From contig NZ_BNEL01000003.1 of NCBI RefSeq assembly GCF_018327685.1, positions 3,286,001 to 3,350,000 of the forward strand: DNA of 64,000 bases, read 5' to 3'. A program made the position numbers and the translations under genes. Each line of letters opens with the position of its first letter. Position 1 is the stretch's first letter. This stretch comes from Streptomyces sp. TS71-3 (GTDB taxonomy: Bacteria; Actinomycetota; Actinomycetes; Streptomycetales; Streptomycetaceae). A model generated the notes under the pieces. That model did not search any database and was not told where the DNA came from. It was given only the letters and a program-made list of their open reading frames with translations. Shown piece after piece: positions 1 through 9,684 of the stretch.

Positions 1-7
1 GGCACGG

Positions 8-3000
8 ATGGCGATCTCTCGAAGAACGGCTCTGAGCGGGGCGGGCGTGGCCGCGCTCGCGGGTGCGGCTGCCCTCCGGACGGCCGCACCCGCGTCGGCC
101 GCCGTCGGCGCAGCGGCCGGCAGCGACAGCCCGGCCCCGGACCTGCTGCCGGACGCGGGGTCCGTACGTACCGTCGACCTCCGCCAGGGCTGGCGCTTCG
201 TCCTGGTCAACACCACGGGTGAGGACGCCCCCCAGCCGGCCGCCGGCGACGCTGGCTGGCGCGACGTGGACCTTCCCCACGACTGGAGCATCGAACTCGA
301 TCCGCGCAGGGACGAGCACACCACCGCGGGCAGCGGCTACCTGCCGGGCGGGCTCGGCTGGTACACGAAGACCTTCACCCTGCCGCAGGCGGCCCTGGGG
401 AAGCGGCTGTCGGTCGAGTTCGACGGCGTCTACATGGACGCGCAGGTGCACTTCAACGGCGAACTGGTCGCGGCCCACCCGTACGGGTACACGGGCTTCG
501 CCGCCGACCTCACCACCCTGGCGCACACCGACGGCACGACGCCCAACATGCTCGCTGTCCGGGTGCGCAACCAGATCCCGAGCAGCCGCTGGTACTCGGG
601 CAGCGGCATCTACCGCGACGTGCGCCTCGTGGTCACCGATGCCGTCCACCTCACCCGGCACGGTGTCACCGTCACCACGCCCGGCCTCGCCGAGTCACTC
701 GCCGCCCAGCACGCCGAGGTACAGGTGGCCGCGGTCGCCGTCAGTACGGAGGGCGCCGTTCCCGCGCAGGTCACGGCCGTCGTGGTGGACCCGGACGGCA
801 AGGTCGTGGCCGGCGGCCGCACCATGGCGACCCTGACGGGCATGCCCACCACTGCCACGATCCGCGTGCGCGTCGACCACCCCAGGCTCTGGTCGACGGA
901 GATGGCCGGCGTTCTTCCGTCCGGGGCCTCCGGGGAGCCGCCGGCCGGGTCGCCGGCAACCCCCGGGGCCAAGGCCTCGGGGAGCCCTGGGGCCGGGGGA
1001 GCGGGGGGCCCCGCGCTGTACACGGTGCACACCAGCGTCAGCGTCTACGGCCGCACCCGCGACGAGACGACGACCCGTTTCGGTTTCCGCCACTTCGCCT
1101 TCGACCCCGACCACGGGTTCTCGCTCAACGGCCGGCGCACCAAGCTGCAGGGCGTCAACCTCCACCACGACCAGGGGGCGCTCGGCTCCGCCTTCCACCC
1201 CGATGCCGCCCGCCGTCAGCTGACGCTGATGCGCCAGATGGGCGTCAACGCACTGCGCACCTCGCACAATCCGCCCGCACCCGGGCTCGTCGGCCTCTGC
1301 GACGAACTCGGCGTCCTGCTCATGGTGGAGGCCTTCGACTGCTGGCGGACCCCCAAGAACCCGTACGACTACGGCAGGTTCTTCGACGGGCACAGCCACG
1401 ACGACATCACGGAGATGGTCAACGCGGCGAAGAACTCGCCCGCGGTGGTGATGTGGTCCATCGGCAACGAGATCCCCGACAGCACCAGCGCCGCCGGCGT
1501 GCCGATGGCCAAGGCGCTGATAGAGGCAGTCCGGGCCGCCGATCCGACCCGGCCCGTGGTGATCGGCTCGGACAAGTACCGCGACGTGCCCGAGGACGGT
1601 TCGCCGCGGGACCTGATCCTGCGGATGCTGGACGGCGTCGGGCTCAACTACAACACCGCGGCCTCCGTGGACGCCCTGCACGCGAAGTACCCGGACACGT
1701 TCTTCTTCGAGTCGGAGTCTTCCTCGTCCACCTCCGCCAGGGGCGTCTACGACAACCCCGGCCAGCTGAACACCGGCGAGAACTACACACCCGGTCGGCG
1801 CGGCGTCTCGTCCTACGACAACAACCTCGAATCGTGGACCATGAGCGGCGAGTACGTCCTCAAGAAGGACCGCGACCGGGAGTTCCACGCCGGGCAGTTC
1901 GTGTGGAGCGGCATCGACTACCTCGGGGAGCCGACCCCGTACAGCGATGTGTTCCCCGTGAAGTCGTCGTTCTTCGGCGCCGTGGACACCGCGGGCTTCC
2001 CCAAGGACCAGTTCTTCCTCTTCCGCAGCCAGTGGAGCCAGGAGCCGATGGTCCACCTGCTGCCGATGGACTGGACCGGACACCGCCCGAAGGAGGAGGT
2101 GACGGTGTGGGCCTACAGCAACGCGGAGGAGGCCGAGCTCTTCCTCAACGGGTCGTCCCTCGGCGTCCGCCGCTTCGACAGGAAGAAGACCGGGTACGGG
2201 ACCGCCTATCTGGAGACCACCGAGGCCACCGGCGACGACAAGACCGTCACCTCCGGACCCTACCCGGGTAGTTACACCAGCCCGAACGGCAGCGCAGGGC
2301 ATCTGCGCCTGACCTGGCAGGTGCCGTTCGCCCCCGGCAAGCTCGTCGCGGTGGCACGGCGCAACGGCGCGGAGGTCGCCCGTGACGTGTTGCGCACCGC
2401 CGGGCAGCCGGCCGCGCTGCGGCTGACCGCCGACCGTACGGAAGTCACCGCTGACGGCAGGGCGCTCTTCTTCGTCACCGCCGAGGTGACCGACGCACGG
2501 GGCGTGACGGTGCCGGACGCCGGCCACGCGCTGACCTTCACCGTCACCGGCGGCCACCTCGCGGGTGCCGACAACGGCCGGCAGGAGAGCGCGGAGAACC
2601 ACCAGTCGGCCACCCGGAGCGCCTTCAACGGCAAGGCCCTCGCGATCGTGCGGGCCGGGCGGGACGCGGGGAGGATCACCGTCACCGCCCACGCCGACGG
2701 GCTCCGGCCGGACTCCGCGTCGGTCACGGCCCGCGAGGCCAAGGCGCTTCCCGCGTCCGCAGCCGGGGCCCCGGACGGGACCACCGCGCCGGCCCAGGCG
2801 GCGGCCACGGCCCCCGCCGCGTCCTCCTCCGCCGCGTCGGGGCCCGAGGCGGATGCCGGCTTCTCCGGCGCCCCCGACACCGTTCCAGCGAAGATGCTGG
2901 ACGGTGACCCCGCGACCGCGTGGTCGAACGCCTACACCATGGCCCCGACGGCGCTGCTGCCCGCGATCAGCGAGGCGCACCCCACCGCGTGGGTGTCGCT

Positions 3001-3295
3001 GACCTGGCCCGAGCGGCGGCGGGTCGGGGCAGTGGAGGCGGTGTTCACGATCGACGGCACGCACGACCTTCCCGCGTCGGCCACGGTGAGCCACTGGAAC
3101 GGCAGGGAGTACGTGCCGGTCGACCGCCCCGTCATCACCTGGGCGACCGCCTCGGACCAGCCCACGGTGATCGCCTTCGAGCCGGTCGCCACCAGCGCCG
3201 TCCGCATCGACCTGACCAGCCGGCGCCCCCACGAGGCCGGCGGCTTCCTGCGGATCGTCAGCCTGCGGGGCCTGCCGGCCGGCGGGGAGGCCTGA
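8..3295 (+). CDS. Secreted glycoside hydrolase family 2 beta-galactosidase-like enzyme
   Basis: A 1095-residue exported glycosidase, probably cleaving beta-galactosides or related beta-glycosides outside the cell. The N-terminus is a Tat signal (twin Arg at residues 5-6, Ala-rich core, cleavage near residue 31). A GH2 sugar-binding jelly roll follows (about 55-220), an Ig-like domain carrying a Pro/Gly/Ala-rich insert (about 300-345), then the TIM barrel with the acid/base Glu488 in an IGNE motif and the nucleophile at Glu568 or Glu570 (ESES). The rest looks like DUF4982/Ig-type domains and a C-terminal F5/8-type (discoidin-like) module. The ATG lies 7 bases into the window, so a ribosome site is not visible and an upstream start cannot be excluded. 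The exact substrate is not readable from sequence. Confidence 0.88.
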   Translation: MAISRRTALSGAGVAALAGAAALRTAAPASAAVGAAAGSDSPAPDLLPDAGSVRTVDLRQGWRFVLVNTTGEDAPQPAAGDAGWRDVDLPHDWSIELDPRRDEHTTAGSGYLPGGLGWYTKTFTLPQAALGKRLSVEFDGVYMDAQVHFNGELVAAHPYGYTGFAADLTTLAHTDGTTPNMLAVRVRNQIPSSRWYSGSGIYRDVRLVVTDAVHLTRHGVTVTTPGLAESLAAQHAEVQVAAVAVSTEGAVPAQVTAVVVDPDGKVVAGGRTMATLTGMPTTATIRVRVDHPRLWSTEMAGVLPSGASGEPPAGSPATPGAKASGSPGAGGAGGPALYTVHTSVSVYGRTRDETTTRFGFRHFAFDPDHGFSLNGRRTKLQGVNLHHDQGALGSAFHPDAARRQLTLMRQMGVNALRTSHNPPAPGLVGLCDELGVLLMVEAFDCWRTPKNPYDYGRFFDGHSHDDITEMVNAAKNSPAVVMWSIGNEIPDSTSAAGVPMAKALIEAVRAADPTRPVVIGSDKYRDVPEDGSPRDLILRMLDGVGLNYNTAASVDALHAKYPDTFFFESESSSSTSARGVYDNPGQLNTGENYTPGRRGVSSYDNNLESWTMSGEYVLKKDRDREFHAGQFVWSGIDYLGEPTPYSDVFPVKSSFFGAVDTAGFPKDQFFLFRSQWSQEPMVHLLPMDWTGHRPKEEVTVWAYSNAEEAELFLNGSSLGVRRFDRKKTGYGTAYLETTEATGDDKTVTSGPYPGSYTSPNGSAGHLRLTWQVPFAPGKLVAVARRNGAEVARDVLRTAGQPAALRLTADRTEVTADGRALFFVTAEVTDARGVTVPDAGHALTFTVTGGHLAGADNGRQESAENHQSATRSAFNGKALAIVRAGRDAGRITVTAHADGLRPDSASVTAREAKALPASAAGAPDGTTAPAQAAATAPAASSSAASGPEADAGFSGAPDTVPAKMLDGDPATAWSNAYTMAPTALLPAISEAHPTAWVSLTWPERRRVGAVEAVFTIDGTHDLPASATVSHWNGREYVPVDRPVITWATASDQPTVIAFEPVATSAVRIDLTSRRPHEAGGFLRIVSLRGLPAGGEA

Positions 3296-3461
3296 GGGGG
3301 GCCGAGCGAGACGGCCGCGCCGGCCCGGGGTCGCGAACCAGGCGCACGCGACCCCGGGTCGGAGGGAGCCATGGGCCGCCGGATGGCCACGCGCACGTGC
3401 GCCGGGTCTGCTGAAGGTCCTGCGCGAGGCCGGTTCCGGACCCCGCCGCAGCCGACGGCAG

Positions 3462-4599
3462 CTACGCGGACTGCGCCGTCCTGATCAGGCTTTTCGCGAT
3501 GGTGTTCTTGAGGATCTCCGAGGATCCGCCGGCGACTTCGTACGCCGTCGCGTCCCGGAGGTAGCGGCCGAAGGACGCTGTTTCCTGGGTTCCGTGCGCG
3601 CCGCAGACCTGGACGGCGATGGCGGAGACCTTGGTGGCGAGTGATGCCGACACCAGTTTCGCCGCGGAGGACGAGCGCGGTAGTCGCCGCCGCTGTCGAG
3701 GTCGCGGGCAGCCTGGTAGCACAGAAGGCGGGCAGTGTCGATTTCGGCAGCGCTTCGGCGAAGTACCACTGGATGCCCTGGAAGTCGATGACCTTGCCGC
3801 CGAATGCGGAACGCTCGCTCACGTAGGCGAAAGCCTCGTCGAACGCCGCGCGGGCGATGCCCAGCGAGATCCCCGCGGCCAGGGTGCGGCTGTTGGAGAG
3901 CGTCACCATGCTTGCTTCAGCCCTTTGCCTTCGACACCGATGAGGGCGTCCTCGGGGAGTTCGACGTCGTCGAGGACGAGGTTCACGTGCGGGCCGTTGC
4001 GCAGGCCGAAGGTCTCGGCCCCCCTGGTCTCGCGGGTCGACACGCCAGGGGTGTCCCGCTCCACGGCGAACGTCGACACGCCGATGTCGGTCTCCGCGAG
4101 GACCACGAAGAAGTCCGCTCCCGACCCGGACGTGATGAACGCCTTCTCCCCTGTCACGACCCAGCCGGAACCGGACCTGCGTGCCTTGGTTTCGAGCGAC
4201 CGGATGGTCGCTGCCGCGGCCGCTCTCGGTGAGCGCGTAGGACGCGCGCAGTCCCTTCGCGTAGCGAGGGAGGACGCGCTTCACCAGGCCCCGGGACCCG
4301 TACAGCTCGATGATCTTGCTGCTCTGGAAGATGGAGATCAGCGAGACCCCCAGGCTCGCGCTGCCCGCTCCGAGCTCCTCGAACACGGCGAGGGCGTGTT
4401 CCGCCGGCGCCTCCGAACCGCCGTAGCGCTTCGGCAGCGTCATGGAGTTCCAGTCCGCTTCGGCGGTCTCGGCGACGAGGCCGGCAGGGTGGACGTCGGC
4501 CTGTTCGAGCTCATCGGCGACCGGTCGTACCCGCAGCTGCGCGAACTCCCGCGCCGGCGCGGCGAGCGCCTCGTCGACGTGCTACCTCCAGAACGTCAT
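3462..4599 (-). pseudogene. Decayed acyl-CoA dehydrogenase
   Basis: Remnant of an acyl-CoA dehydrogenase of about 379 codons. Recognisable pieces in order are an N-terminal helix segment, the YGGSEAPAEHALAVFEELG region, TGEKAFITSG, a central helix with AYVSERSAFG, and the C-terminal GGSSEILKNTIAKSLIR signature. They lie in different frames: breaks fall near 4220, 3905, 3765 and 3680. In addition codon 6 is an in-frame TAG (4584-4582) directly after a well-placed start with GAGGAGG upstream. The start overlaps the stop of the upstream aminotransferase remnant (ATGA), so this was the last gene of a tight operon. Multiple independent lesions make a sequencing error an unlikely sole explanation. 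Confidence 0.88.
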
Positions 4600-5753
4600 G
4601 GTGTTCCTCCTCGATGCGGTCGTGACGGCACCGCTGTCGCGGTCAGGGAGGGCGGGACGGCACGCAGCCGGTCCAGGCCCTCGTCCAGAAGTTCCAGGCT
4701 GGTGGCGTAGGACAGCCGGACGTGCCCCTCGCCCGAGGGCCCGTACTCCGAGCCGGAGCGGACGAGGACGCCGCCGGCGGCAAGCCGGGTCGCCATCTCC
4801 TCGGCGGACAGTCCACTCCGGATTCTCGGGAACGCGTAGAACGCGCCGCGCGGCACCTCCACCACGACCCCCGGCAGCCCGGAGAGCCGTTCCACCACGC
4901 GGTCGCGCCGATCCCGGTAGGCGACGACGGCGTCCGCGGCGAGCGCACGCCGCAACGGCAGCGCGGCGAGTGCCGCGTCTTGCGCGAAGGTGTTCACCGC
5001 TCCGTTGAGGCTGCGGTGGACGAGGTTGGTCTCCTCGGCCACGGCGGCGGGCGCGACGACGTGCCCGATGGGCCAGCCGGTCATCGCGAAGGTCTTGGAG
5101 AACGTCCCGCAGCACACGACCCGGTCCGTGAGCTCGTGCAGCCGGAGCCCGGAGTGGAACGGTCCGTCGAAGACGATGTCGGCGTAGGCCTCGTCGAGGA
5201 GAAGGTAGGCGTTGCTGGTGGCGACGAGTTCGGCCAGCGCCGTGAGTTCCTCCCGGCTGAGGACCGCGCCGGTGGGATCGTTCGGGTTGCACACGACGAC
5301 GAGCCGGGCTCGCGGGAGTTCCTGCTCGGTCCGGTCCCAGGTCGAACCCCGGCACCCAGACCGGCTCCCCGCCGGCCATCGCGACGTGGTCGGCGGGGAG
5401 GGAGTAGGTCGGTTCGGGGATCAGGACGCGGTCGCCGGGATCGACCAGCGCGAGGACGGCCGCGGCGAGCCCGGCGCTGGCGCCGTGGGTGATCACGACC
5501 TGCCGGGGGTCGAGATCGCGGCCCACGTCGGCGGACAGTGTTCCGCCAGCGTCTCCCGCAGCACGGGTGGCCCGGTCAGGGCCTCGTAACGGGTCCGGCC
5601 CCGGCGCAGGGCCAAGATCGCACGGTCGACGATCGGCGCCGGGGTGGGGAAGAACGGTTCACCCATCGCCAGCGAGATCGCGCCGCCCGGCGTGGTGCCC
5701 AGCGGGGCGGGGCGGCGGGAGGCGGCGCGGATCCGATCGGTCGGTATGCTCAT
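4596..5753 (-). pseudogene. Frameshifted class I/II PLP aminotransferase
   Basis: An aminotransferase of the aspartate-aminotransferase fold, about 385 codons, broken by two indels. The first piece (from MSIPTDR) ends near 5542, where one base appears missing. The second carries the ITHGASAGLAAAV segment up to about 5340. The third holds CNPNDPTG, the LDEAYADIVFDG motif and the PLP-lysine region GTFSKTFAMTGWPIG. Joined, the pieces make a complete protein. Its ATG overlaps the stop of the isopropylmalate-dehydrogenase remnant and its stop overlaps the start of the acyl-CoA dehydrogenase remnant, both as ATGA. The native substrate is unknown. Confidence 0.85.
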
Positions 5754-6330
5754 CGGCCGGCGCCCGTGAGACCGGACCTCGTGAGGTCGAGAGCGTCGAG
5801 GACCCGGGCGTTGAACTCGTCCATTCCGACCGCCGGCGTGCCGTCCGTGGCGAGGTCGTAGGTCAACGCGCCGCCGCGGTAGGTGGCGTCGAGCGCCTCC
5901 CGCACGCGCGGTGCGAGGCCGAGCGGTGCGAGGTCCGGGCACCAGTCGAACAGGTCGGCCAGGGCCAGCCACCCCCCTGTTGGGTTGGAGCGGCGGGACC
6001 ACGCGCGGTGGGGTGAGGAGCCGTGCGACGGCTCGAACAGGGCGGTCGCACCGGAGCCGAACCGCCGGTCGGGGTTGATGGTGGCCGAGCCGCACAGGGC
6101 CGGCGAGCGCGCGCGGGCGCACAGGACATCGGAGAGGATGTCGCCGAAGATGCCCTCGGTGACGACGACGGCCGGGAGTTCCGGGTACTTCACGAACTCG
6201 TACGCGGCACGGTCCACGTTCACGTTGTCGAACGGGATGCCGGTGCTCGCGCTGACCTCCCCTGCGGTGCGCCGCCACAGGCGCGAGGTGGCGAACACGC
6301 CGGCCTTGTCGACGCTGACGTTTCCCGGCC
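5750..6330 (-). pseudogene. C-terminal half of an isopropylmalate/isocitrate dehydrogenase-like enzyme
   Basis: Only the C-terminal half of a decarboxylating beta-hydroxyacid dehydrogenase (LeuB/Icd/tartrate dehydrogenase superfamily) remains. Visible are SVDKAGVFATSRLWRRT, the NVDRAAYEFVKYPELPAVVVTEGIFGDILSD metal and substrate region, and the NAD-binding ALFEPSHGS motif. About 160 N-terminal residues are missing; similarity stops near 6330 and no matching sequence continues upstream. It heads the decayed operon with an aminotransferase and an acyl-CoA dehydrogenase, a combination that could have supplied an unusual amino-acid or acyl precursor; that reading is inference. Confidence 0.75.
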
Positions 6331-6672
6331 TCGCACCGCACGAATCACGATCGACCGTCGCGCGCCGCCTGGCTTCGCGGCTGGACCGCGAGATCTACGC
6401 GGTGCTGCCGGGCAACGTCGAACACGTGGCACTCGCCATCGAGCTGCTGTCGCTTCTGACCGACGCCCTCGTCGCCGGTCGGGGCCGGCCTCGCCGTTGA
6501 GTCTCGCGCCGGCTGACACGCACCACGTCGAACCGCCCCCGGGCGCTCGGTCGCGTTGCGGAGGTGACCGCCGCCGGCGCGATGGCACGGCTCGGCGTGG
6601 TGCTGCTCGACGTGGTGCCGCACGGCACCGGGCCGGTCGGAAGGAGCCGGCCCGGGGCCGATGCTGTCCTGG
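6331..6672 (+). other. Breakpoint region without a supported gene
   Basis: Lies between the truncated dehydrogenase and the HAD gene. The plus strand has a short open fragment ending at 6500 with a Leu-rich tail (VALAIELLSLLTDAL) that faintly resembles the C-terminal helix of a MarR-type regulator; it has no start or upstream body. Nothing else convincing is seen. It is probably the scar of the deletion that removed the front of the dehydrogenase operon. Confidence 0.35.
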
Positions 6673-7449
6673 CTAGCCCTGTGGCGGCACCCCGGCCGCG
6701 CACCCGTCGCGGCTGTCCCGCACCGCCTGCATCACCCAGGTGAAAGCGGCCTGCGCCGTGAACTCGTCCTGGCCCCCGCGGAACAGCAGCTGGGCGGAGG
6801 CGAAGCCGGGATCCTCGGCCTGCGCGGCCACGTAGGGCACCGCGATGCAGCGCATACCGGCGGCCCGGGCGGCCAGGGCGCCGGGGGCGGCGTCCTCCAC
6901 CACGACGCAGTCGCCGGGGGCCGCGCCCAGCCGCCGAGCCGCCTCCAGGAACGTGTCGGGGGCGGGCTTGCCGCGCGCCACCTCGTCCGAGGACACCCTC
7001 ACGGGCAGCAGCGCCGTCAGGCCCGTCCCCGCCAGCACCGCCTCGATCGCCGCCCGGGACGACCCGGAGGCCACCGCCATCGGCACCCCTGCCGCGCTCA
7101 GGCGGTCGACGAAGGACCGCATCTGCGGGTAGGCCCTGGCTTCGGTGCGCGCCAGCCGCAGATACCGCCGCTCCATGTCCTCCAGCAGTACGTCCGCGGA
7201 CGCCGCGATGCCGTACCGCTCCCGCCACAGCGCCACCGTCTCGCGGGTGCTGATGCCGACGTAACCCTCGTGGTCCTGCCAGGTGAAACCGGTGACGCCG
7301 TGGTCGGCCAGGGTGCCGAGGCCCGCCTTGTAGTAGAGCGGCTCGCTGTCCACCAGCGTGCCGTCGAGGTCGAAGAGGACCGCCGGCAGGGCGGTCGCGG
7401 CGGTCGTGGGACGAGTGGTCTGGCGTGCGCTGTCGCCGGGGCTTGTCAT
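6673..7449 (-). CDS. HAD superfamily phosphatase, subfamily IA
   Basis: A 258-residue haloacid-dehalogenase-type hydrolase, most like beta-phosphoglucomutase/sugar-phosphatase members. The nucleophile motif FDLDGTLVDSEPLYY sits near the N-terminus, followed by a helical cap; motif II is the VASGSSRAAI stretch, the conserved Lys lies in RGKPAPDTFLEAARRLG, and motif IV is VVVEDAAPGALAA. The ATG at 7449 is chosen because GGGAG lies just upstream; an in-frame ATG at 7461 would add four residues. It is divergent from the lactonase gene and shares its regulatory region, which contains a DasR-like palindrome, suggesting a role in sugar-phosphate turnover. Confidence 0.85.
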   Translation of the reverse strand: MTSPGDSARQTTRPTTAATALPAVLFDLDGTLVDSEPLYYKAGLGTLADHGVTGFTWQDHEGYVGISTRETVALWRERYGIAASADVLLEDMERRYLRLARTEARAYPQMRSFVDRLSAAGVPMAVASGSSRAAIEAVLAGTGLTALLPVRVSSDEVARGKPAPDTFLEAARRLGAAPGDCVVVEDAAPGALAARAAGMRCIAVPYVAAQAEDPGFASAQLLFRGGQDEFTAQAAFTWVMQAVRDSRDGCAAGVPPQG

Positions 7450-7491
7450 GGCTCCCAGCATGCCAAGCCGATCCCGCCACGCGCGGCTTCA

Positions 7492-7507
7492 ATTGGTCCG
7501 GACCAGA
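7492..7507. promoter_or_regulatory. DasR/GntR-HutC-type operator (dre-like)
   Basis: ATTGGTCCGGACCAGA contains the perfect 12-bp palindrome TGGTCCGGACCA. It matches the streptomycete DasR-responsive element consensus ACTGGTCTAGACCAGT at 12 of 16 positions by eye, including the TGGTC/GACCA arms. It sits between the divergent HAD and lactonase genes, 43-70 bp from both starts, as expected for a site controlling one or both. DasR responds to amino-sugar phosphates; a sugar kinase of the GlcNAc-kinase type is encoded about 2.5 kb away. Confidence 0.65.
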
Positions 7508-7561
7508 CGGCTCGGGCTGCTACCGTCGGCCGCGACGACACGGAGCCGAGAGGGGACACAC

Positions 7562-8599
7562 GTGGGCAAGGGCGGCAGCCGGGCGTACATCGGATCGTTC
7601 ACCGCGGCCGGGGGCAGAGGGGTGCTCACGGCCGCGGTGCAGCCGGACACCGGCGCACTGACGGCGCTGGACGCGACCGGCGAGGTCCCGGACCCGTCGT
7701 ACCTCGCGCTCTCCGCCTCCGGTGAGACCCTCTACGCGGTCAGCGAGACCGAGGACGGGGCGCTCGCCGCGTTCGAGGTGACCGCCGGCGGCCTTCGGCT
7801 TGCGGGAGATCCGGTGCCCGTCGGCGGCTCGGGGCCCACGCACCTCGCCCCGTACGCCGGGCACGTGCTGACCGCCAACTACGGGTCGGGCAGCGTGACC
7901 GCGGTGCCGGTGGAGTCCGGCGGACGGCTCGGCCGGCGAACCTCCGTGCTGCTGCACCAGGGCCGCGGACCGCACCCGCAGCGCCAGCAGGGCCCGCACG
8001 CCCACCAGGTGCTCGCGGCCGCCGGGGGCCGCTGGGCGGTGAGCGTCGACCTCGGCACCGACTCGGTGCGCGTCTGCGCGCTGGACCCCTCCGGTGGACT
8101 CAAGCTCCACCACGAGACGGCCCTGCGACCCGGGTCAGGGCCCCGGCATCTCGCCTTCCACCCCCGCGGTCACCGCGCCTACGTCCTGAACGAACTGACC
8201 CCGACGATGACCGTCTGCCGCTGGGACCCCGTGGACGGCGTGCTGGAGACGGGCCCGGAGACCGCCGTGCTCGCCGGCGCGCCGGACGGCGACGCCTACC
8301 CGTCCGAGATCGTCGTCGCCCCCGACGGCCGGTTCGCCTGGACGGCGACCCGCGGAGAGGACGTGATCTCGGTCCTGGCGCTCGACGGCGACGGCGACCG
8401 CCCCACCCTCACCGCCACGGTGTCCTGCGGCGGCCGCTGGCCCCGCGACCTGGCCCTCCACCCCTCCGGGCGGTTCCTCTACGCGGCGAACGAGCGGTCC
8501 GGCGACGTCACCTGGTTCACGCTCGACGCAAAGACCGGCGTTCCGGCCCGGGGTGGAGCCATCGAGGCCCCCGCGGCCTCCTGTGTGGTCTTCGACTGA
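7562..8599 (+). CDS. Lactonase family protein (6-phosphogluconolactonase-like beta-propeller)
   Basis: A 345-residue seven-bladed propeller of the YbhE/Pgl lactonase family. Family signatures include YIGSF at the start, DPSYLALSASGETLYAVSE, GPTHLAPYAGHVLTANYGSGSV, GPRHLAFHPRGHRAYVLNEL and RDLALHPSGRFLYAANERSGDV. No signal peptide, so it acts in the cytoplasm, possibly hydrolysing a sugar lactone; members of this fold also include non-catalytic proteins. The GTG start is set by AGAGGGGAC five to six bases upstream. A DasR-like site in the promoter suggests a link with amino-sugar metabolism rather than only the pentose-phosphate route. Confidence 0.85.
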   Translation: MGKGGSRAYIGSFTAAGGRGVLTAAVQPDTGALTALDATGEVPDPSYLALSASGETLYAVSETEDGALAAFEVTAGGLRLAGDPVPVGGSGPTHLAPYAGHVLTANYGSGSVTAVPVESGGRLGRRTSVLLHQGRGPHPQRQQGPHAHQVLAAAGGRWAVSVDLGTDSVRVCALDPSGGLKLHHETALRPGSGPRHLAFHPRGHRAYVLNELTPTMTVCRWDPVDGVLETGPETAVLAGAPDGDAYPSEIVVAPDGRFAWTATRGEDVISVLALDGDGDRPTLTATVSCGGRWPRDLALHPSGRFLYAANERSGDVTWFTLDAKTGVPARGGAIEAPAASCVVFD

Positions 8600-8760
8600 C
8601 CGCGCCGCACCGTCGCGCCACGGCGCGGAGCCCGGGCGGGAGCCGGATCCGGGGCCCGCACGCCGGAGGTGCCTCCGCGCGACTCGCGAGGAGCCGCTGC
8701 CCCGCTCCAGGCGGGGCGGACTCTCGCGGTGCCCGTGCGCGCCCGGTGGCCGAAGGGCCG

Positions 8761-9684
8761 TCAGCGGCCCGGGGTCCCCTGCTCCGGCAGCTTGATGCCC
8801 AGCACGGCGGCGTACTGGGACAGCGCCAGCCTGCCGACCGCCGGGTAGGCCGCCAGGGGCTCGGCGGCGGAGCAGCCGGCCTCCTTGGCCGCGGTCTCCA
8901 GCTGCGCGCTGTCGATCTCCGGGCCGATGAGATACGGGGCGAGGGCGAGCTGCCCGGCACCGGCGGCGCGCAGTTCCTCCGCGGTGGCCGCGATGGCGCC
9001 CTCCTCGTCCAGGGGAGCCGCCATCACCGGAACCGCGAGCCGCGCGGCCAGCAGCATGCCCGTGATGCCGGCGGCCTGCACGGCGTCCGCGCCGCCCACG
9101 GAGGCGAGGACGATGCCGTCGGCGGCGGTGGCCACGGTGAACAGGCGGGCACGGTCGGCGCGCGCCAGGCCCGCCTCGGAGAGGCGCACGTGCAGCGCCT
9201 CGGCGAGCAGGGGATGCGGGCCGAGCACATCGGTCAGCTCGGCCGGCGTCCCGCTCGCCGCCACCTCCTGGCGGATGCGGTCGAGCAGCACGGGGTGCGG
9301 GCCGGCGAGCAGCGGCACCACGACGGCGGCCGGCCCCTCGGGCTCGGTCACCTCGGCACCGGCGGCCTTGGCCTGCTCGTAACGGGCCGTGCGCTCCTCC
9401 ACGGTTCGCGTGAGCACCGTCGCGAGTCCGGGGAACTCGGTGTCGTCCCCGCCGTCCAGATAACCGATGCGGCCGTCGAGGCCGGGCAGCTCGGAGCGCG
9501 CGATGCTCACGACCTCCTCGGCGAGGCTGCGCGTGTCCGTGCCGGGGGTGCCCGGCACGGCGAGAACGAGCGCGGGTGCACCCTCGGGAGCCGCGACGGG
9601 CTCCGGACGGCGGTGCCGCCCCGACCTGCGGGGTGGCGGCATACGTACAGGCAGGCCGGAAGCGGGCCCAGTGGGGGAGCTCAT
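8761..9684 (-). CDS. CbiX/sirohydrochlorin-chelatase-like protein
   Basis: A 307-residue protein with the repeated chelatase fold of CbiX/SirB. Family-like features are the first strand ALVLAVPGTPGT, the segment VVVPLLAGPHPVLLDRIRQEV, and the tail IGPEIDSAQLETAAKEAG that resembles the APYFLAPG...D end of actinobacterial members. The first metal-binding His of the usual HGS motif is replaced (PGT), while the second (GPHP) remains, so chelatase activity is doubtful. The start is the ATG at 9684; an open frame extends further upstream but with poor, Pro/Arg-rich sequence. No cobalamin or sirohaem gene lies beside it. Confidence 0.72.
   Translation of the reverse strand: MSSPTGPASGLPVRMPPPRRSGRHRRPEPVAAPEGAPALVLAVPGTPGTDTRSLAEEVVSIARSELPGLDGRIGYLDGGDDTEFPGLATVLTRTVEERTARYEQAKAAGAEVTEPEGPAAVVVPLLAGPHPVLLDRIRQEVAASGTPAELTDVLGPHPLLAEALHVRLSEAGLARADRARLFTVATAADGIVLASVGGADAVQAAGITGMLLAARLAVPVMAAPLDEEGAIAATAEELRAAGAGQLALAPYLIGPEIDSAQLETAAKEAGCSAAEPLAAYPAVGRLALSQYAAVLGIKLPEQGTPGR

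Noticed and set aside
695..3232. Long minus-strand open frame opposite the GH2 gene
   Set aside because: Arg/Gly-rich product without domains; a mirror of plus-strand codon bias in high-GC DNA. Similar antisense frames elsewhere were ignored for the same reason.
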